NCBI RefSeq assembly: GCF_023822005.2
Contig: NZ_CP098806.1
Span: forward strand, 6,136,501 to 6,200,500
Reading direction: 5' to 3'
From: Dyadobacter fanqingshengii
GTDB taxonomy: Bacteria; Bacteroidota; Bacteroidia; Cytophagales; Spirosomataceae
Length of the DNA: 64,000 bases
Shown: one piece after another, positions 16,804-26,029 of the stretch
How the letters are laid out: every line of letters begins with the position of its first letter
How positions within the stretch are numbered: the stretch's first letter is position 1
Notes under the pieces: model-generated
What the model was told of the DNA's origin: nothing
Databases searched by the model: none
The model's input: only the letters and a program-made list of their open reading frames with translations
Position numbers and translations under genes: made by a program

Positions 16804-18837
16804 ATGGAAAAGTACCGCTATTTCAACCGTGATATCAGCTGGCTTTCCTTCAATGGCCGTGTTTTACAGGAGGCAGCCGATGAATCCGTGCCGCTGATGG
16901 AGCGCATCCGTTTCCTCTCCATTTATTCTTCCAATCTGGACGAGTTTTATCGTGTTCGGATGCCCTATCTGCAAAAGAAGGAAATCATAGATAAAAATGA
17001 GAATGCATTCAGCAAAGCAGGGTTAATAATCGACCGGCAGCAGGATGAATTCGGAGGGATATTGCGCGACTCCATCATTCCTTCCCTGACAAAGCTTGGG
17101 GTGCATTTCTGTTACAAAAATGGCATTCCCGAAGATATTTCAGGCATTGCAAATAACTACTTTTTTGCGCAGGTCGCAGGGTTTTTGCAGCCTGTTTTTC
17201 TGGAAAAAAACACTTCCTTTTTTCCAGAAAACAACCAGCTTTATCTCGCTGTGATCTTAAAGTTCCCGCCGGATGACGAGCAGGTAGCCCTTGTCAATGT
17301 GCCTGCCGGTAACCTGAGCCGCTTTTTGAAAGTAACGATCGAAGGGCAGGATTACATTATTTTTTTGGAGGATATCATTAAGCGGAACCTCAAAAGCCTT
17401 TTCCCGGAAGCCATCAGCATTGAATCCTTCAACATCAAGGTGACGCGCGATGCGGAGCTCGATATCATGGACGAAGATGGCGACGATATTGCGGAAAAAT
17501 TTGAAAAACAACTCAGTAAGCGTGATTTTGGCTTCGCTACGCGCCTGTTGTACGAGCCGGGCTTGTCATTGCGCCATTTGCAGAAACTGATCTCTTTTTT
17601 TGATCTGAAAACGGCCTCAGTAGTTCAGGGAGGCCGATATCATAACCTCAAAGACCTGGCTTCACTGCCTGTAAGCCCGCCAGCGGAAACCTATCCCAAA
17701 TGGCCAGCCGTACAAGGCATGGAAGGGGTGAACGAAAGCAGTTCGCTGTTCGACGCGATCCTGGATCGCGACCTGATGGTGCATGCGCCTTATCAGAGTT
17801 ACGACACCATTCTGCGGTTTTTCAATGAGGCAGCAATCAATCCGCAGGTTGAAGAAATCTATACGACCATGTATCGCGTAGCGCATGATTCCAAGATCGC
17901 TTTTGCGCTGATTAGTGCAGCGAAAAATGGTAAGAAGGTGACCGTTCTGGTGGAGCTTAAAGCAAGGTTTGATGAAGCCAATAACATTCGCTGGGCGAAG
18001 AAAATGAAGTCAGCTGGTGTAAAAATTGTGCATAGCGTGAATGCGCTTAAAGTGCACGCGAAGCTCGCATTGGTAAAAAGAAAAAACCCGACTTGTCCCT
18101 ATCTCGGCCTGCTTGCCACGGGAAATCTCAATGAGGGAACCGCGCGTTTTTACACCGATCACATATTGCTTACGGCGCATCAACCTATGTTAACCGAAGC
18201 AGAAACGCTTTTCCGGTTTTTGAGTAAAAAGAAGAAGCCCGACAGCTCGGATATCATTGCATTTCAGCATTTGCTGGTGGCGCAATTCAATTTGCAGGCC
18301 AAATTTTTACAGCTGATCGACCGGGAGATCGCGAATGTGAAAAATGGCCTGGCTGCCGGGATTACGATTAAATTAAATAACCTCGAAGAAGAAGTTCTGG
18401 TCAACAAACTGTACGAAGCGTCCAATGCAGGCATTACCATCCGGCTGATCGTTCGCAGCGTCTGCCGTATTGTGCCCGGCGTGAAGGGGCAAAGCGAGAA
18501 CATTACGGTGAAGCGGATCGTCGACCGTTACCTGGAACACGGCCGCGTATTTATTTTTCACAACAACGGGCAGCCCGAAGTTTACATGGGCTCAGCCGAC
18601 TGGATGAACCGGAACATCTATCGCCGCATTGAAGTATGCTTCCCCATTTACAGCGAAACACTGAAAACGAAAATGATGGAGATCATTGAGCTGCAATGGC
18701 AGGATACAGAGCAGGCGGTGATGATCGACAGCGAACTGAACAATGTTACCCTGAAAGGAACAGGGAATGGAATCCGGTCGCAGGAAGCGATTTATACGTT
18801 ATTGTCAGTCGACGTTCCGGAATTAAAAGTGATTTAA
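16804..18837 (+). CDS. ppk1: Polyphosphate kinase 1
   Basis: This 677-residue enzyme matches PPK1 in length and order. The N-domain starts YFNRDISWLSFNGRVLQEA and continues SSNLDEFYRVRMP. The two catalytic phospholipase-D-like domains carry the phosphorylated His in ALKVHAKLALVK (~residue 418), LLATGNLNEGTARFYTDH, and near the end the second site VYMGSADWMNRNIYRR. It makes long-chain polyphosphate from ATP, reversibly, in association with the inner membrane. It is 6 bases after the HD-PycTM gene and 8 bases before a lipoprotein gene, so it is in the middle of an apparent operon that also encodes a phosphoesterase. Confidence 0.95.
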   Translation: MEKYRYFNRDISWLSFNGRVLQEAADESVPLMERIRFLSIYSSNLDEFYRVRMPYLQKKEIIDKNENAFSKAGLIIDRQQDEFGGILRDSIIPSLTKLGVHFCYKNGIPEDISGIANNYFFAQVAGFLQPVFLEKNTSFFPENNQLYLAVILKFPPDDEQVALVNVPAGNLSRFLKVTIEGQDYIIFLEDIIKRNLKSLFPEAISIESFNIKVTRDAELDIMDEDGDDIAEKFEKQLSKRDFGFATRLLYEPGLSLRHLQKLISFFDLKTASVVQGGRYHNLKDLASLPVSPPAETYPKWPAVQGMEGVNESSSLFDAILDRDLMVHAPYQSYDTILRFFNEAAINPQVEEIYTTMYRVAHDSKIAFALISAAKNGKKVTVLVELKARFDEANNIRWAKKMKSAGVKIVHSVNALKVHAKLALVKRKNPTCPYLGLLATGNLNEGTARFYTDHILLTAHQPMLTEAETLFRFLSKKKKPDSSDIIAFQHLLVAQFNLQAKFLQLIDREIANVKNGLAAGITIKLNNLEEEVLVNKLYEASNAGITIRLIVRSVCRIVPGVKGQSENITVKRIVDRYLEHGRVFIFHNNGQPEVYMGSADWMNRNIYRRIEVCFPIYSETLKTKMMEIIELQWQDTEQAVMIDSELNNVTLKGTGNGIRSQEAIYTLLSVDVPELKVI

Positions 18838-18845
18838 ACAAAGAT

Positions 18846-19706
18846 ATGACTACATTTTTACAACAGCTGGGCATGCTTGCGATGTTGGGTTTTTCGCTCG
18901 GCGGATGCGACTCTACCAAGAAAGAGCAGGTCATTTACAAAGATTACAATCTGGATGAACCGGACAAATTCAATATGCCGGAAAGTCTTTTCGAGATCTC
19001 AGGCATCGCCTTGAAACAAGGCAACCCGGACACCCTTTACGCTATCCAGGATGAAGACGGGCGGGTGTATCGCCTCGGCTGGGACCATCCCAAGCAGTTG
19101 AATGCTAAATTTTCCAAAAAGGGCGATTACGAGGATGTTACTATACTAAAAAGCAGTGTCTTTATCCTCAAAAGCAATGGGGTCATGTTTAGTTTCCCTT
19201 TGTCCGAAGCCGTATATGAGGAAGTAGAGCAGATCAGGGAATACAAGAAAATTCTGCCCAAAGGCGAGTATGAGGGCATGTTTGGAGACGAAGCCTCAGG
19301 CAAGATCTACGTGCTATGCAAAAACTGTGAGCAGGATAATTCCAAAAGCAGCGTTACCGGCTACATTTTCGAGCCGGACAAAGATTCGACGCAGGCGACG
19401 GGAACATTTGCTATTAATGTGGATCAGATTAAGGCCATTACAGGCAAAGTAGAGCGTGGTTTCAGGCCGTCGGGGCTGGCGAAAAATCCGTTAACCAACG
19501 ATTGGTATATCATTTCGGCTGTGAATAAGATGATGATTGTTACGGATAGCGAATGGAAGGTGAAGGAAGCCTATACGCTGAATGGAAACACATTTATCCA
19601 GCCTGAGGGCATCACATTCGACAAGCAGGGAAACCTTTACATTTCCAACGAGGGGGACGACCTGTTTTCAGGTAATATCTTAAAATTCAAAAAGATGGGC
19701 CGATGA
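18846..19706 (+). CDS. Beta-propeller lipoprotein, SdiA-regulated-like
   Basis: This 286-residue protein starts with a lipoprotein signal (hydrophobic stretch then FSLGGCD; Cys ~21), so the mature protein should be lipid-anchored outside the inner membrane. The rest resembles the SdiA-regulated/YjiK propeller fold: EISGIALKQGNPDTLYAIQDEDG at the start and FIQPEGITFDKQGNLYISNEGD at the end are the typical blade sequences. I chose the ATG at 18846, 8 bases after ppk1, because it gives the signal peptide. No catalytic residues are recognisable. Its stop overlaps the next gene by 4 bases, so it is probably co-expressed with the phosphoesterase-barrel protein. Confidence 0.75.
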   Translation: MTTFLQQLGMLAMLGFSLGGCDSTKKEQVIYKDYNLDEPDKFNMPESLFEISGIALKQGNPDTLYAIQDEDGRVYRLGWDHPKQLNAKFSKKGDYEDVTILKSSVFILKSNGVMFSFPLSEAVYEEVEQIREYKKILPKGEYEGMFGDEASGKIYVLCKNCEQDNSKSSVTGYIFEPDKDSTQATGTFAINVDQIKAITGKVERGFRPSGLAKNPLTNDWYIISAVNKMMIVTDSEWKVKEAYTLNGNTFIQPEGITFDKQGNLYISNEGDDLFSGNILKFKKMGR

Positions 19707-22700
19707 GGAACGCGTTGCGGGTTTTCACTTTTTCGGTTTTGCTGACTGGGGCTTTTTCCTGTGCCAGCTATAAAACGCAGTTTTCCAAAGATGCGACAGC
19801 GTGGGAGCGTGACGCGCCCGCGCCCGATCTGGTTTTGAAACACACCATGTATCTGATTGGGGATGCAGGAAACGACTCGCCGGAAAGCCGGGCGCCGGTT
19901 TTGGAATATCTCAAAACAAAACTTGAAACAGAGTCCAAAAACAGCTCTGCATTATTTTTGGGAGATAACATTTATGAGCATGGTATGCCCCCTTCGGAGG
20001 ATTCTGCTGATCGCAAGGTTGCTGAATTCAGGATCATTTCTCAGCTCGAAACATTGGATAAATTCAAAGGAACACCCATTTTTCTTCCGGGAAACCACGA
20101 TTGGCGGGGCTGGGGTGTGAAGGGTTTGAAGCGTCAGGAAAAATTTGTTGATAAGTACATCAATGAGCAGCGCGGTGTTAAGGATAAGGAAGATTATGAG
20201 AATTACTTCCTGCCGCTGGACGGCTGCTCGGGCCCGGAGGTGATAGAACTGAATGATAATGTGGTTGTTATTGTGGTGGATTCCCAATGGTGGCTGACGG
20301 ATTGGGATAAGGATTCTAAGATCAACGATGGCTGCGAGATCAAAAACAGGGAGCAATTTCGCTTTGTTTTTGAAAATGTGGTCCGTAAATACCGCAGCAA
20401 AAATGTGGTTTTTGCTATGCATCACCCGCCTTACACATACGGCCCGCACGGGGGACGATTTACCATTAAGCAGCACATTTTCCCGCTCACCGAGCTCAAC
20501 CCCGATCTATGGATTCCTTTGCCCGTACTAGGCAGCATTAGCGCATTGTTCCGCGCAACTATTGGTTCCAGGCAGGACGTTGCCAACAAGCATTACAAAG
20601 ATTTGCGCACGGCTGTTATGGCAGGCGCGAAAAAGAACGGCAAATTCATTTTTGCGAGCGGGCATGAGCATGCATTACAATCCATTGAAAATGAAGGGCA
20701 GGAGTTCATTGTCAGTGGAAGCGGCAGCAAAAACAGTCCGGTTAGCCTGGGTAAAGGTTCGCAGTTTGCTTCATCCAGGCTCGGTTACTCTACGATCAAC
20801 TTTTATGAAGGAGGGGAAGCGTGGACAAATTTTTGGGAAGTAAGCCCGGACGGAAAAGATGCAAAACTGGTTTTTCGCAAAAAAATTAAGGATAAGCAAA
20901 CCATTGAATTGCCCGATTCCACAATCGCATTCACAGAATATAACCAGCACAAGGATTCCACAAGCCGGTTTGTGACAAGCCGCGAAGTAAAACCAGTTGG
21001 CGGGTTTCATAAATTCGTACTAGGGGAACATAACAGGGACCTTTATACATATAAATACCCGTTCCCGGTTTTGGATCTTGCCCAATATAAAGGGGGTGTC
21101 ACACCCGTGAAGCAAGGCGGGGGAAATCAGACCAACTCATTACGCTTGCGCGACGGCGAGGGGAAAGAATACGCTTTACGCGGCCTCACCAAAGACGTGA
21201 GCCGGTTTTTGCCATTTCCATTCAACCAAATGATCGCTGCAAAATATTTGGTGGAAGATAACTTCTTGTCGACCAACCCTTTTGCGCCGCTTTCCATGCC
21301 CATATTGGCGGATGCAGTAAAGGTTTATCATACCAATCCAAAGCTCTATTATGTTCCTGCCCAGCCCGGTCTGGCTACTTACAATGCGCTTTTTGGCGGA
21401 ACAATGAATTTGCTGGAAGAACGGCCTGACGGAAAAAGATGGAAAGAGGCAGCGTTTTTCGGGAATCCTGATAAAATTGTAAGTACGCCGGAACTGGTTG
21501 AGAGCATGCTGGAAAATGGCAAAAATAAAGTAGACGAGGAATGGGCGGTCCGCACACGGCTTTTCGATTTCGTAATTGGCGACTGGGACCGGCATGATGA
21601 TCAATGGGCCTGGTCTTCGTTGAAGCAAAAAGACGGCACGATATTGTATCGCCCCATTCCCAGAGACCGTGATCAGGCATTTTCCATGTATGATGGCTTG
21701 CTAACCGGTGTGGCACGCCTCACATTGCCGTTCCTTCGGCAGCTGCAAAGTTTCAGTCCCGAGATCCAAAGCATGAAATGGACGACTTGGAGCGCCCGTC
21801 TTTTTGACAGAACATTTCTTACGCAGCTGACCTGGGCGCAATGGGAAGAGCAAGCGAAATTTATCCAAAATAACCTGACCGACGAGGTCATTAACAGCGC
21901 CTTTGCCGTCTGGCCCGATGAAGCCAGAAAAATATCGTCGCCCGCTTTGATCCAAAACATGAAGAGCAGACGCGATAACCTGCTTCGAATGGCCAGAACG
22001 CATTACGAATTTGTAAGTGAGAATGTGAATGTCATCGGCACGGAAGAAGAGGAGCGTATCGTGGTAGAAAGGCTGGATGATAAACGGACGAAAGTTTCTG
22101 TCTATGAAACGGGCAAGGACCGCCATATCAAACATTTGAATTACGAACGCATTTTCGACGCGGATGTGACCAGGGCGATTAATGTGTATGGCAATGGTGA
22201 TGATGACGAGTTCATCGTCAAAGGAGATGTTAGAAAAGGCATTAAAGTGCGGTTGATAGGCGGATTAGGAACCGACGCGTTTGCAGACAGCACGCATTCA
22301 GGCGCAGGGAAAAAGAAAACCTTCATCTACGACGATCTGCGGAACAACACCTTCGTTTCCGGCCCGGATACGAAGGACAAGCGCACGAACCTTTACCGAT
22401 ACAATGTGTATGACAGGCGAAGCGCCGACAGTAATTATGACATTGCCATTCCGGCGCCGATTTTGGGCGTTAATCCCGATGACGGCTTGCTGCTGGGCGC
22501 AAGCGCGACCTGGATGCGTTACGGATTTAAAAAAGAGCCATATGCTTCGCTACATGCATTTGGTGGGAGCTATGCATTTGCTACAAAAGGATTTAAGGTA
22601 AATTACACAGGCGATTTTATCAATGCTTTCAAGAAATTCGACTTCTATCTCGACACTTACTATCACGGCCCAACTTACGCTTTTAACTATGCCGGATTAG

Positions 22701-23494
22701 GCAATGACACCGAAAGGCCGGTCGACGATCCGGACTATTATCGGGTGAGACAAAGTTTTTTCCACGTTTACCCCGCGTTGAAAAAGCGCTTTGCCGGAAC
22801 GGCTGGCTTTATCACGCTCGGCCCGTTCTTCGAACTATCGGACATTCAGCCGACGAGCGGACGATTTATTACAAGTCCGGAGAATGAACTATCCAATGAT
22901 ATTTTTCATACCAAAATGTTTGCCGGCGGAAAGTTTTTGTTTGATTTCAACAGCGTGGATAACATTTTCGCGCCGCATACCGGAATTCGTTTCAATGCTG
23001 GTTTCAACTGGACGACTAATCTGGATAATAACAACAACTTTGGCTCACTCAGGGCTAAATTTGCTTACTATACCAGCCTGGATGCTGGTGAAAACATCAT
23101 TCTCGCTACTCAGATCGGCGCCGGGCTCATTTTTGGGGATGGTTATGAATTTTTCCAGATGCCAACATTGGGGGGCAAGCAGGGGTTACGCGGATATCGC
23201 ACAGAGCGTTTTTATGGGAATAGCAGTATTTGGCATGATACGGATCTGCGGATCAGGCTCGGAAGCAGTTATAACCCAACATTACCGCTTACTTACGGGG
23301 TGTTTGGCAGCTTCGATCACGGCCGGGTTTGGCTGGAAGAGGATGACGAGTCGAAGGCCTGGCATTATAGTTACGGAGGCGGCGTCTGGTTTGCGCCCGT
23401 CGACATTCTCACATTCGCAATAGGCGCATTTATTCCAAAAGAAAAGAAAGAAGAAAAGCCTAGAATAGCGTTTCAGATCGGTTTCTGGTTCTGA
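19703..23494 (+). CDS. Calcineurin-like phosphoesterase fused to an Omp85-type outer-membrane barrel
   Basis: This 1263-residue lipoprotein-like protein (lipobox AFSCAS) has a metallophosphoesterase domain at ~residues 45-330: YLIGDAGND, FLGDNIYEHG, LPGNHDWRG, FAMHHPPYT and ASGHEHALQ, which give the full set of two-metal ligands. A central region of ~550 residues contains FVIGDWDRHDDQWAW and IPRDRDQAFS, of unknown fold. From ~residue 920 to the end it is a barrel with the Omp85-like MPTLGGKQGLRGYRTERF and a terminal FWF. The phosphoesterase should therefore be attached to an outer-membrane pore-like domain. Coupled by ATGA to the lipoprotein gene and near ppk1, which suggests a phosphate or polyphosphate theme (inference). 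Confidence 0.85.
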   Translation: MRNALRVFTFSVLLTGAFSCASYKTQFSKDATAWERDAPAPDLVLKHTMYLIGDAGNDSPESRAPVLEYLKTKLETESKNSSALFLGDNIYEHGMPPSEDSADRKVAEFRIISQLETLDKFKGTPIFLPGNHDWRGWGVKGLKRQEKFVDKYINEQRGVKDKEDYENYFLPLDGCSGPEVIELNDNVVVIVVDSQWWLTDWDKDSKINDGCEIKNREQFRFVFENVVRKYRSKNVVFAMHHPPYTYGPHGGRFTIKQHIFPLTELNPDLWIPLPVLGSISALFRATIGSRQDVANKHYKDLRTAVMAGAKKNGKFIFASGHEHALQSIENEGQEFIVSGSGSKNSPVSLGKGSQFASSRLGYSTINFYEGGEAWTNFWEVSPDGKDAKLVFRKKIKDKQTIELPDSTIAFTEYNQHKDSTSRFVTSREVKPVGGFHKFVLGEHNRDLYTYKYPFPVLDLAQYKGGVTPVKQGGGNQTNSLRLRDGEGKEYALRGLTKDVSRFLPFPFNQMIAAKYLVEDNFLSTNPFAPLSMPILADAVKVYHTNPKLYYVPAQPGLATYNALFGGTMNLLEERPDGKRWKEAAFFGNPDKIVSTPELVESMLENGKNKVDEEWAVRTRLFDFVIGDWDRHDDQWAWSSLKQKDGTILYRPIPRDRDQAFSMYDGLLTGVARLTLPFLRQLQSFSPEIQSMKWTTWSARLFDRTFLTQLTWAQWEEQAKFIQNNLTDEVINSAFAVWPDEARKISSPALIQNMKSRRDNLLRMARTHYEFVSENVNVIGTEEEERIVVERLDDKRTKVSVYETGKDRHIKHLNYERIFDADVTRAINVYGNGDDDEFIVKGDVRKGIKVRLIGGLGTDAFADSTHSGAGKKKTFIYDDLRNNTFVSGPDTKDKRTNLYRYNVYDRRSADSNYDIAIPAPILGVNPDDGLLLGASATWMRYGFKKEPYASLHAFGGSYAFATKGFKVNYTGDFINAFKKFDFYLDTYYHGPTYAFNYAGLGNDTERPVDDPDYYRVRQSFFHVYPALKKRFAGTAGFITLGPFFELSDIQPTSGRFITSPENELSNDIFHTKMFAGGKFLFDFNSVDNIFAPHTGIRFNAGFNWTTNLDNNNNFGSLRAKFAYYTSLDAGENIILATQIGAGLIFGDGYEFFQMPTLGGKQGLRGYRTERFYGNSSIWHDTDLRIRLGSSYNPTLPLTYGVFGSFDHGRVWLEEDDESKAWHYSYGGGVWFAPVDILTFAIGAFIPKEKKEEKPRIAFQIGFWF

Positions 23495-23524
23495 TATACT
23501 TCTATCTTTAACGTTAGCCCAATT

Positions 23525-24043
23525 TTACTGAATCGAATCTTTCATCGATTTCGCCGTTTCGAGGTGTGCCCGTAACTTGGTTAAATTGTCCGAGGCAAAT
23601 GTTTTCAGCGTAACATTGCGGCCGGTTGTGGCCTGGATCTCATACAAATTTATACTTCCTTCGTGTGTGCTGACCATCATTTTGATATAAGTCGTATCAA
23701 ATGCCATCCCAGAAAGCCCGGACAATGTATCCAGCTTTTGCTGCTTTGCATTGGATAGTGTAGTCGGGAGGTCCAGATTGACCTCTTTGGCAAGCTGCAT
23801 CAATTCCTGATTGATAACTGTATGATCGTCGAGCAATTGTCCGCCAAAATCGGTGATAACACTTGTGGTCCCCTTGGACGACGCCACCTGACCCGCATTT
23901 ACTTCAAATAAACCATCGTCAAAAGCGGCAAGCATAAATTGCTTATCCATTTCCGCAGGCACGTCGCTGCTTGTGGTCTCATCGTCGCACGCAACTGCTG
24001 AAAGTATCAGTGCTGCGAAAAAATATACTTTAATGTTCTTCAT
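23525..24043 (-). CDS. DUF4142 ferritin-like lipoprotein
   Basis: This 172-residue protein starts with a lipoprotein signal (ILSAVACDD, Cys ~19). The mature part is helical and matches DUF4142: DKQFMLAAFDDGLFEVNAGQ, a central VITDFGGQLLDDHTVINQEL, and a third helix VSTHEGSINLYEIQATTG. Family members are predicted four-helix bundles, exported, with unknown function; some occur with stress genes. It is transcribed toward the phosphoesterase gene, with only 30 bases between the two stops. Upstream lies a 143-bp AT-rich stretch shared with the PAS-kinase gene on the other strand, so both promoters may be there. Confidence 0.85.
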   Translation of the reverse strand: MKNIKVYFFAALILSAVACDDETTSSDVPAEMDKQFMLAAFDDGLFEVNAGQVASSKGTTSVITDFGGQLLDDHTVINQELMQLAKEVNLDLPTTLSNAKQQKLDTLSGLSGMAFDTTYIKMMVSTHEGSINLYEIQATTGRNVTLKTFASDNLTKLRAHLETAKSMKDSIQ

Positions 24044-24228
24044 GACTAGTATTCATTTTGAATTTCCTGGTGACTTAACAGAGGCGGGTAATAATTGTGC
24101 CAAGGCGCGTTAATTTTCCAGCTTCCCGTATTTCAGTGAAACAATTAGTAATATTAATTCTACAATTCTAGAAAAATAATTTTAGATTGCTGGTTTTATC
24201 GGGATTATCGGATTACTCTACCATTTTG

Positions 24229-25602
24229 ATGATTAATTATACGCAGGGAGGAATTGAAAGAAATGGTTCTATTTCGTCAGAAGTAATGTATCGGGACCTG
24301 TTCCTGCTCAATCCCCAGCCAATGTGGGTGTATGACGTGGAAACTTTTGAAATACTGAACGTGAATGAGGCGGCGGTCAGGCATTATGGTTACAGCAGGG
24401 AAGAATTTCTTCATCTCACCATTAAAGACTTGCGTCCGGCTGCCGATATTCCAATTCTGGTGTCGGCCGTAAAAAAGGTCAGAAAATATGATAAACTTTA
24501 CTCCACAGGCGTTTACAGGCACCAGAAGAAAAACGGGACGATCATTGATGTTAACATTCAAAGCAACATTATTTATATCGACGGCCGTAAGGCTGAGCTT
24601 GTTCTTGCCACCGACATTACTGAAAAATGCAAAGCCGACGAGAAGTTCAAAGCGATTTTTGAACACACGCGCGATGCCATTATAATCTGTGATGATGATG
24701 GTAATTGCCTGGATTATAATGTAGCGTTGGTGGACATGTTTGGCTATTCCAGGACAGAGCTGGACCAAATCAACCTTTTCACATTACTGAAAGTCAGGGA
24801 TGGAGAGAATTCGCACGATCTCTGGAAAAGATTCCTGAAAGGAGAAATCCGGAGTGGCAAGATGCACCTTATTCACAAGGACGGGAGCCTGATCATCGGC
24901 AGCTTCAATGCCAAGCCCAACATCCTGCCGGGTATGCATCTCTGCGTCGTTACGGATATCACCGAAAAAGTTTTGAAATCCAAAGCTTTGATCGTGAGTA
25001 ACGAGCGTTATAAACTCATTCTCAATGCAGCCAATGAAGCCATTTACGATTGGGATATCGAGCGGGATAAAGTTGAGTGGGGGACAGGGTTCAAGGATAT
25101 TTTTGGATACGATCTTGCCGTTTACAATAATCATATCTGGTCGGATAATATTTACCATGAGGACAAGGAACGGGTGGTCAGAGAGATTACGGAAGCGCTT
25201 GATGACGAAAGCCGGGAAATGCTGGTTACCGAATGCCGCTATGTAAAATGTGATGAAAGGGTGGCGTTGGTGGAGCACAGGATCATTTTTTTACGTAATG
25301 TGAATGGAAAGGCTATCCGCGCAGTTGGTTCCGTCCGGGATATCACCGATTACAAGCAGAATTTACACAGGATTCAGCTCCAAAACGAGCAATTGAAGGA
25401 GATAGCGTGGATTCAGTCGCATGTAGTGAGGGCACCTCTGACCCGGATGATGGGGTTGGTGGAACTTCTCAGAATGGGGGAATATGGGGATTTGGGGAAA
25501 GAAGAAATACTCAATCTTGTGCAACAGTCCGCAACCGAATTAGACAATGTGATAAAGGAGATAGTGAATAAAGCAGATAAAGTCCAGAGCGAAGATGATT
25601 AG
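24229..25602 (+). CDS. Multi-PAS protein with histidine-phosphotransfer-like end and no ATPase domain
   Basis: This 457-residue soluble protein has three PAS domains: ~residues 17-125 (PMWVYDVETFEILNVNEAA), ~140-250 (AIIICDDDGNCLDYN), and ~265-390 with a PAC-like end (RAVGSVRDITDY). The C-terminus (~395-457) looks like a HisKA dimerisation helix pair with H-box WIQSHVVRAPLTRMMGL, but no HATPase_c domain follows. It could be a phosphoacceptor that depends on another kinase. The frame is open upstream to a TTG at 24187; ATG 24229 is the better start. The stop overlaps the response-regulator gene by 8 bases, so the two surely work together. Confidence 0.8.
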   Translation: MINYTQGGIERNGSISSEVMYRDLFLLNPQPMWVYDVETFEILNVNEAAVRHYGYSREEFLHLTIKDLRPAADIPILVSAVKKVRKYDKLYSTGVYRHQKKNGTIIDVNIQSNIIYIDGRKAELVLATDITEKCKADEKFKAIFEHTRDAIIICDDDGNCLDYNVALVDMFGYSRTELDQINLFTLLKVRDGENSHDLWKRFLKGEIRSGKMHLIHKDGSLIIGSFNAKPNILPGMHLCVVTDITEKVLKSKALIVSNERYKLILNAANEAIYDWDIERDKVEWGTGFKDIFGYDLAVYNNHIWSDNIYHEDKERVVREITEALDDESREMLVTECRYVKCDERVALVEHRIIFLRNVNGKAIRAVGSVRDITDYKQNLHRIQLQNEQLKEIAWIQSHVVRAPLTRMMGLVELLRMGEYGDLGKEEILNLVQQSATELDNVIKEIVNKADKVQSEDD

Positions 25603-26017
25603 TGATCTTAAAATCCTGTTGGTAGATGATGACAAGATCATGCTGTTCCTGCATGAGATGTTTTTAAAAAAAAGCGGTATCTTACACGATACGGTCTTGT
25701 GCTACAATGGATTGGATGCGCTTCAATATCTGGATAATTACGCGTCGGAAGAAACCCATTTCCTGGTTTTACTGGATATAAACATGCCCGTTATGAACGG
25801 GTGGGAGTTTTTGAATACAATTGCCGACAGGCCCTATGTAAACCGTGTGCATGTAGTGATGGTAAGCTCGGCAACAGAAGAATCCGAAAAGAAAAAAGCG
25901 CTTAATTACAGCCAGGTGATCGATTACCAACAAAAACCGCTCAACGTTGAAAGCTGCGGAAAGATAGTCCATAGTGAAATGTTGAAGGGCTTTTTCGAAG
26001 ATTTTACCGCAGAATAA
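25595..26017 (+). CDS. Single-domain response regulator receiver
   Basis: This 140-residue protein is one REC domain. LLVDDDKIM carries the acidic Mg-binding pair, LLDINMPVMNG the phosphorylatable Asp (~residue 63), MVSSATEES the Thr/Ser switch, and QKPLN the conserved Lys. There is no output domain, so it acts by protein-protein contact or as a phosphorelay shuttle, much like the Rcp1/CheY types found next to PAS proteins. It begins inside the preceding PAS gene (8-base overlap) and ends 12 bases before the hybrid kinase gene, which suggests an operon of three signalling genes. Confidence 0.9.
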   Translation: MISDLKILLVDDDKIMLFLHEMFLKKSGILHDTVLCYNGLDALQYLDNYASEETHFLVLLDINMPVMNGWEFLNTIADRPYVNRVHVVMVSSATEESEKKKALNYSQVIDYQQKPLNVESCGKIVHSEMLKGFFEDFTAE

Positions 26018-26029
26018 ATTTTTTAAACA

